Shown: positions 47,868-51,926 of the stretch, one piece after another
Layout: the number at the start of each line of letters is the position of its first letter
Numbering within the stretch: position 1 is the stretch's first letter
Origin: Clostridiales bacterium
GTDB lineage: Bacteria; Bacillota; Clostridia; Caldicoprobacterales; UBA3941
DNA: 51,926 nt
Direction: 5' to 3'
Assembly: GCA_012735575.1 (NCBI GenBank)
Contig: JAAYGY010000033.1
Location: 1-51,926, forward strand
Position numbers and translations under genes: made by a program
The notes under the pieces: generated by a model
Told to the model about the DNA's origin: nothing
Seen by the model: only the letters and a program-made list of their open reading frames with translations
Database searches by the model: none

Positions 47868-49339
47868 TCAGTCACCTCCAATTTCATAGCCCTTTTCATA
47901 TGATAGTCGGTGTTACGCTCAAAGGTATATGCCACCTTTAGAAGGGTCCCTTCCTTAAATGTATCCGCCATAAATTGGATTCCCACAGGCAGACCTTCTT
48001 CACTAAAGCCACAAGGTATAGATATGGCGGGAATACCAGTCAAATTTGCTAATAATGTATAGCGTTTAGAATAGTTCGTAGTTACGGATAGGTTAGTTTC
48101 ATTGCTTAAATCATAGGCTAAGATGGGACTAGTAGGAGTAAGTATAAGGTGGCATTTTTCATAAGCCTTCCTAAAATCATTCCTTAAAAGCTCTCTAATC
48201 TTTAAAGCCTTTTTATAATGGGAATCATAATATTGTCTGCTTAAAAACAGATTACCTAGCATAATTCTTTCCTTGACCTCTTGTCCAAAGCCCTGTGATC
48301 TGGTTTTGCAGTAAAGTTCTTCTAAATCATTTACATCCCTTGCACGTTTACCATATTTAATCCCGTCATATCTTGCCAAATTACTGCTGCTTTCACAGCA
48401 CATAATAATAAACTGGGAAGCAGTAGCATATTTAAAATGAGGTAAAGTTATATCTATAATCTCAGCCCCTAGATTTTTAAGAATTTCTATGGATCTATCT
48501 ATGCAAGCTCTTATGTCTGGATCCCAACTCTCATCAAAAATTTCCCTAGGAATACCAATTTTAAGTCCTCTGATACCATCCACTAGATATCCTAAATATC
48601 CGCAACTATCATCTTTAATAGAGGTCGAGTCTTTGCTGTCATAAAAGGCTATCTCTTCAAGCACATAGGCACAATCGGTTACATCCTTGGTAATGCAACC
48701 GACCTGTTCTAAAGATGGTGCAGAAGTTACTAAGCCAAACCTTGACACCAAACCATAAGTTGGTTTGAAACCTACTACCCCACAAAAAGCAGCTGGCTGC
48801 CTTAAGCATCCCGATGAATCGGAACCTATAGCACAGAAAACCTGATCCGCTGCTACAGCAGCTGCTCCTCCCCCTGCTGCACCTCCTGCTACCTTATGTA
48901 AATTCCATGGATTTTTTGTAACCTTAAAGGCAGAATTTTGAGTGGAGGAACCCATACCAAACTCATCCATATTTAGTTTGCCTAAAATAATGGAATGGCA
49001 CTGTTTTAATTTTTCTACAACGGAAGCATCGTAAGGGGGTGTAAAATTCTCTAACATCCTGGAAGCACTGGTAGTTCTTATATCTAAAGTACAGATATTA
49101 TCCTCAACACCTAAAGGTATTCCCGCAAGTTTAGATGAATCAGATTCTTCTGATATTAACGTATCTAGAGTTTCAGCCTGATACAATGCTTCATCCCAAT
49201 TAAAAGTTATAAAAGAACCAATTTGTCTTTCGGTGCTATCTATCCTCTCTATAACATCCCGCACTAATTCTTTTATGGATATCTCTCTCTTATTTACCAG
49301 GTTCCAAATCTCATGCACCGTCAGCTTATATGATTCCAT
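47864..49339 (-). CDS. gatA: GatA-like amidotransferase subunit with replaced catalytic triad
   Basis: A 491-residue, full-length amidase-signature protein in gatC-gatA-gatB order. GatA normally hydrolyses glutamine to ammonia with Lys79, cis-Ser154 and Ser178 (S. aureus numbering, from memory). Here the same numbers are Glu79 (in LGVEDNI), Ala154 (in AGGAAGGG) and Cys178 (in SDSSGCLRQPA); the glutamine-binding Asp425 is Lys425, while Arg358 is kept. All four codons were re-read from the nucleotides. The rest of the fold is well conserved (KLNMDEFGMGSSTQNSAF, AFCGVVGFKPTYG, SSNLARYDG, IPAISIPCGF). GGAGG precedes the ATG. There is no frameshift or stop, so it looks maintained but not as a normal glutaminase. 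Confidence 0.93.
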   Translation of the reverse strand: MESYKLTVHEIWNLVNKREISIKELVRDVIERIDSTERQIGSFITFNWDEALYQAETLDTLISEESDSSKLAGIPLGVEDNICTLDIRTTSASRMLENFTPPYDASVVEKLKQCHSIILGKLNMDEFGMGSSTQNSAFKVTKNPWNLHKVAGGAAGGGAAAVAADQVFCAIGSDSSGCLRQPAAFCGVVGFKPTYGLVSRFGLVTSAPSLEQVGCITKDVTDCAYVLEEIAFYDSKDSTSIKDDSCGYLGYLVDGIRGLKIGIPREIFDESWDPDIRACIDRSIEILKNLGAEIIDITLPHFKYATASQFIIMCCESSSNLARYDGIKYGKRARDVNDLEELYCKTRSQGFGQEVKERIMLGNLFLSRQYYDSHYKKALKIRELLRNDFRKAYEKCHLILTPTSPILAYDLSNETNLSVTTNYSKRYTLLANLTGIPAISIPCGFSEEGLPVGIQFMADTFKEGTLLKVAYTFERNTDYHMKRAMKLEVTE

Positions 49340-49363
49340 CCTGCTCTTGCCTCCTTTTATTTT

Positions 49364-49651
49364 CTAATCTAATATACTTGGCACACTAAACATACCATCC
49401 CAGGTTTCTTGTGCATTTTTCAGTGCCTGATCCCTACTCATAGAAGGTTGAACCTGGTCATCTCTTAATGCTTTGCTATGTATTGGTTTATCCAAAGACA
49501 ACTCCAAATGATCTGTAGCCAGTTCTTTAATAATTTCAAGCTTTTGAAGGGTTTTATTTATTCTATCCAAAAAAACTTCTTTTTCCTGATGATCAAGTTT
49601 CAGTTTTGACCATAGACCCATATTTTCTATGTCTTTAAGGGATAGTTTCAT
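49364..49651 (-). CDS. gatC: Asp/Glu-tRNA amidotransferase subunit C, divergent
   Basis: A 95-residue GatC-like protein that normally wraps the GatA-GatB interface. The C-terminal half is recognisable (ALRDDQVQPSMSRDQALKNA then DGMFSVPSILD), but the N-terminal half departs from the usual pattern (NMGLWSKLKL where the family has a HxAxLAxL-type helix). The ATG at 49651 has AAAGGA 8 nt upstream; an ATG three codons earlier overlaps that site. It is the first gene of gatCAB, about 55 nt after a consensus promoter, and lies 24 nt before gatA. Confidence 0.88.
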   Translation of the reverse strand: MKLSLKDIENMGLWSKLKLDHQEKEVFLDRINKTLQKLEIIKELATDHLELSLDKPIHSKALRDDQVQPSMSRDQALKNAQETWDGMFSVPSILD

Positions 49652-49714
49652 ATAAAACATCCTTTCTAATTGTATCTAATCAATACACAGTTTTTAATAT
49701 ATGACTTCTGCTTG

Positions 49715-49744
49715 ATTATATCCTTTATCCATAAGATTTGTCAA
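49715..49744 (-). promoter_or_regulatory. Full-consensus sigma-A promoter for gatCAB
   Basis: On the minus strand TTGACA (49739-49744), an 18-nt spacer and TATAAT (49715-49720). Both hexamers match the consensus exactly, indicating that the operon with the altered GatA is transcribed in growing cells. Confidence 0.8.
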
Positions 49745-49766
49745 AGACCGTATATGTTTAGGACAT

Positions 49767-49802
49767 AAAAAACGGCTAAGGTTATAGCACCTTAACCGTT
49801 TT
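49767..49802 (-). terminator. Intrinsic terminator after the cell-wall amidase gene
   Basis: AAAACGGcTAAGGT pairs with ACCTTAaCCGTTTT around a 6-nt loop, with T-rich sequence following on the minus strand. It separates the amidase gene from the gatCAB promoter. Confidence 0.85.
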
Positions 49803-49822
49803 ATTTAAAGACTGTTGCAATA

Positions 49823-51926
49823 CTACTTGCTCTTGAAGTACTCAACTATTCCCAGGTACATACCCTTAGCAGCATTTTCGCGGGTTTGAGGCTGGACTAG
49901 CAGCTTTACGTCATCGGGATTGTCTACAAAACCAATCTCCATAAGTACAGATGGCAAGTTTTGTTCCCTTAATACGTGATAGTCGCCTATAAAGGGGCTT
50001 GACCACTGTTTTTTGAAGTTGGTATTCTCCCGTACATTTTTCAGCATGCTTTCAGCAAGCTTTTTACGTTTTGCATCATTGTAACCCCTGTAATAATCAT
50101 AGTTGGAGCCATATTTGGTATTAGGTCCATTGGGCATATAGTATACCTGAACCCCTGATGCACTACCATTTCCAGTTCCACTTGCGTTGCAGTGTACTGC
50201 AACAAATATCATATGCTCGTCATAGCCGCCTTCCCTAGTCAAATCGAGTATCTTCTTTTGGTCATGTCCTACAGTTTTTCTGTTGCCACTCCATTTAGAT
50301 GGAATATATAGTCCTTCTCTGTCTTTATTAGCTGGCCTCTTTAGGTGATATTCAAGCTTACCTAATAAATCCTTTAGTTCCTTTACTAATGCCTCTTTTA
50401 ACTCAATTTCTTCACCTAAAGCATTTATCGTGTCTTTCAATGATGAAATCTCATTGGTTAATTTATTTATTTTCTCCTGAGCTGTTCCAATACTTTTGTT
50501 CAATTTTTTTATTTCATCTTCTAAAGTATTTATTTTGCTCTGGATATCTTTTTGATCATGTTTAGAGATCTCATCTTCTTTATCAGAAATTTGTTGATTT
50601 AACTCTTCTATTTTTTTAGTTAAATCATCCAAAGGCTTTTGAATTCCATCTAAATCACTTTTTAATTTCTCTAGTTGATCTTCAAGTTCTTCTTTTTTTG
50701 CATCGTCTTCTTCTTCTTTTATTTGATCACTGATAGCCTTGATTTCTTCATTTAGTGCTGTTATTTGGTCTTCTATTCCGGAAAATTGCTTATTATAATT
50801 TTTCTGTAGTTGATCTAACTGATTTTGTAGTGCGTCTAGTTCCTCATATAGAGCTAGTAGGTTTTCTGACTCATTATTAAGTTTATTCAGTTCAGCTTTT
50901 TTACTCTCAAGTTTTTCAATATAACCTCTAAGTTTGTCCTCTTCTTTAGATTTTGCATCTTGCTTAGATTTTAAGTTTGTATCTTCAGTTTTCTTTTTCT
51001 TTTGTAAAGATTTAAGCTGTTCTGACTGCTTTTTATGTTCCTGAGTCATTATGTAGTTATTTACAAAGGCACTCCTGTAATAGAGATAGGAATAAGTATC
51101 ATCTCTTCTTGTCATAATTACATTTGCACCAGCTTGCTTTAGCATTCTCTCTAATCTTAAGGCCATATCTAAGTTGAATTCTTTTTCTAAATACTTCTTC
51201 CCTTTTTCATTCTTAGATACAACGCCATCTTTATCCACCCATGTTGCTCCAGGGTCATAGCCTCCATGACCAGGATCTAAAATAATGGTTTTACCTGCTA
51301 ACTCATTTTTCTTGGGAATATACTTTTTAACTTCAGTAGTCTTGGAATCTTGTTTTTTATCCTGCTCTTTTTTATCCTCGGACTTGCTATCCTCTTTCTT
51401 TTTATTATCTTCTGTCTTTTTGCTGTCTTCTTTCTTTTTGTTGTCGTTATTCTTTGGCTCTTCCTTAGGTTTTGTCTCTTTGGGTTTTGAATCCTCTGCC
51501 TTGGGCTGTGATTTAGGTGGATACAGTTTTGCTATTGTAGCTGGTCCTACAATACCATCCACTGTTAACTTGTTTGCCTTCTGGAATGCCATTACTGCAG
51601 ACCTTGTCTTGCTGCCAAAGATTCCATCGGCTTTACCTGCATTGTATCCTAAGGAATTCAGACGCTCCTGAAGGATCTTGACCTGACTACCTCGGCTGCC
51701 TTGTCGCAATGTCTGGGTAATTGGTGGCTTATTTGTAGTAGATGTATTTTTCTTTGAATCATCTTTTGATTCGTTGGACTTAGTGTCCTTAGATTTGGAT
51801 TCCTTTGACTTTGAATCCTCAGACTTTGATACTGCTGAATTAAGCTTTGATCTGGTGGCCGGTCCAACTATACCATCTGCCGCCAGCTTGTTTGCCTTCT
51901 GAAAGGCTATTACCGCAGACCTTGTC
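49823..51926 (-). CDS. N-acetylmuramoyl-L-alanine amidase with coiled-coil insertion, 5' end off window
   Basis: At least 700 residues; the frame is open to the right edge, so the true start lies outside. Two peptidoglycan-binding_1 domains are seen (one cut by the edge, ending DGIVGPATRSKL; one with GSRGSQVKILQERLNSLGY), each followed by a Lys/Ser/Asp/Glu-rich linker. The Amidase_3 zinc domain has LDPGHGGYDPGA, KEFNLD, VAVHCNAS and LMEIGFVDN, so His, Glu, His and Glu are all present. About 240 residues of coiled coil (roughly 50100-51070) are inserted between the second and third motifs. It should cleave the glycan-peptide bond of peptidoglycan outside the cell; the signal peptide would be off window. 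A terminator follows. Confidence 0.9.
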   Translation of the reverse strand, partial: TRSAVIAFQKANKLAADGIVGPATRSKLNSAVSKSEDSKSKESKSKDTKSNESKDDSKKNTSTTNKPPITQTLRQGSRGSQVKILQERLNSLGYNAGKADGIFGSKTRSAVMAFQKANKLTVDGIVGPATIAKLYPPKSQPKAEDSKPKETKPKEEPKNNDNKKKEDSKKTEDNKKKEDSKSEDKKEQDKKQDSKTTEVKKYIPKKNELAGKTIILDPGHGGYDPGATWVDKDGVVSKNEKGKKYLEKEFNLDMALRLERMLKQAGANVIMTRRDDTYSYLYYRSAFVNNYIMTQEHKKQSEQLKSLQKKKKTEDTNLKSKQDAKSKEEDKLRGYIEKLESKKAELNKLNNESENLLALYEELDALQNQLDQLQKNYNKQFSGIEDQITALNEEIKAISDQIKEEEDDAKKEELEDQLEKLKSDLDGIQKPLDDLTKKIEELNQQISDKEDEISKHDQKDIQSKINTLEDEIKKLNKSIGTAQEKINKLTNEISSLKDTINALGEEIELKEALVKELKDLLGKLEYHLKRPANKDREGLYIPSKWSGNRKTVGHDQKKILDLTREGGYDEHMIFVAVHCNASGTGNGSASGVQVYYMPNGPNTKYGSNYDYYRGYNDAKRKKLAESMLKNVRENTNFKKQWSSPFIGDYHVLREQNLPSVLMEIGFVDNPDDVKLLVQPQTRENAAKGMYLGIVEYFKSK

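Noticed and set aside
50300-51000. The repetitive Glu/Lys-rich stretch as a DNA repeat or assembly artefact
   Set aside because: At the nucleotide level there are no exact tandem repeats; the protein shows ordinary coiled-coil heptads and the frame is unbroken.
49823-51709. Taking the amidase gene to start at the TTG at 51709
   Set aside because: The same frame is open to 51926 and encodes another peptidoglycan-binding domain, so that codon is internal and the gene is cut by the window edge.
51658-51867. A 69-codon minus-strand frame near the right edge
   Set aside because: It is a shadow frame of the amidase gene, whose real frame continues through the linker into another peptidoglycan-binding domain to the window end.

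Overview
The window is a low-GC, tightly packed bacterial chromosome segment from an endospore-forming member of the Firmicutes, most likely a clostridial lineage. The sporulation evidence is an alpha/beta-type small acid-soluble spore protein, a 23-residue SpoVM and a YlbJ-type sporulation membrane protein. Phosphotransacetylase plus acetate kinase point to acetate fermentation. Most of the gene order is the conserved Bacillus/Clostridium housekeeping block (yicC-remA-gmk-rpoZ-coaBC-priA-def-fmt-rsmB-rlmN-prpC-prkC-rsgA-rpe-thiN-spoVM, rpmB, asp23-fakA-recG, fapR-plsX-fab genes-rnc-smc-ftsY), and nearly all genes lie on the minus strand.

Layout in transcription order, from the right (high coordinates) to the left. 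(1) 49.8-51.9 kb: the 3' part of a secreted cell-wall amidase with peptidoglycan-binding domains and a coiled coil of about 240 residues inserted inside its catalytic domain. (2) 46.4-49.7 kb: gatC-gatA-gatB behind a full-consensus promoter. GatA is full length, but all three residues of its amidase triad are replaced. (3) 38.6-46.3 kb: yicC to the YugP-like protease (RNA quality control, nucleotide and CoA synthesis, replication restart, initiator tRNA formylation and deformylation). (4) 31.0-38.6 kb: rsmB, rlmN, the PrpC/PrkC phosphatase-kinase pair, rsgA, rpe, thiN, a small membrane protein and spoVM. (5) 28.4-30.9 kb: rpmB on the plus strand, diverging from asp23-fakA. (6) 17.8-28.3 kb: recG, a SASP gene and a 'ylb' cluster (rsmD, coaD, a coiled-coil protein, ylbJ, a patatin, tmcAL, pta-ackA, DUF177, rpmF) lying between recG and fapR. 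(7) 11.7-17.7 kb: the FapR-controlled fatty-acid operon fapR-plsX-fabH-fabD-fabG-acpP-fabF. (8) 10.9-11.5 kb: a decayed sigma-factor/DUF4367 locus. (9) 4.4-10.8 kb: rnc-radical SAM-smc-ftsY. (10) 0-4.3 kb: accessory genes (brnQ, DUF362, SprT-like, HD domain) separating ftsY from the probable start of ylxM.

The best candidate for something undescribed is the GatCAB operon. In GatA, the positions that correspond by numbering to S. aureus Lys79, cis-Ser154, Ser178 and the glutamine-binding Asp425 are Glu79, Ala154, Cys178 and Lys425, while GatB looks intact. The enzyme is either a pseudo-amidase in an expressed operon (ammonia-dependent or otherwise repurposed) or, more speculatively, a glutaminase rebuilt around a Glu/Cys/Lys set like that of nitrilases. 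Other notable items are the coiled-coil insertion in the amidase, a FapR operator placed on the fap-fab transcription start, two tiny genes (spoVM and a 59-residue membrane protein), and a deletion that joined a sigma-factor start to a DUF4367 tail.

Promoter, terminator and start-codon calls were read by eye. Family assignments rest on recognised motifs, and no database search was run.
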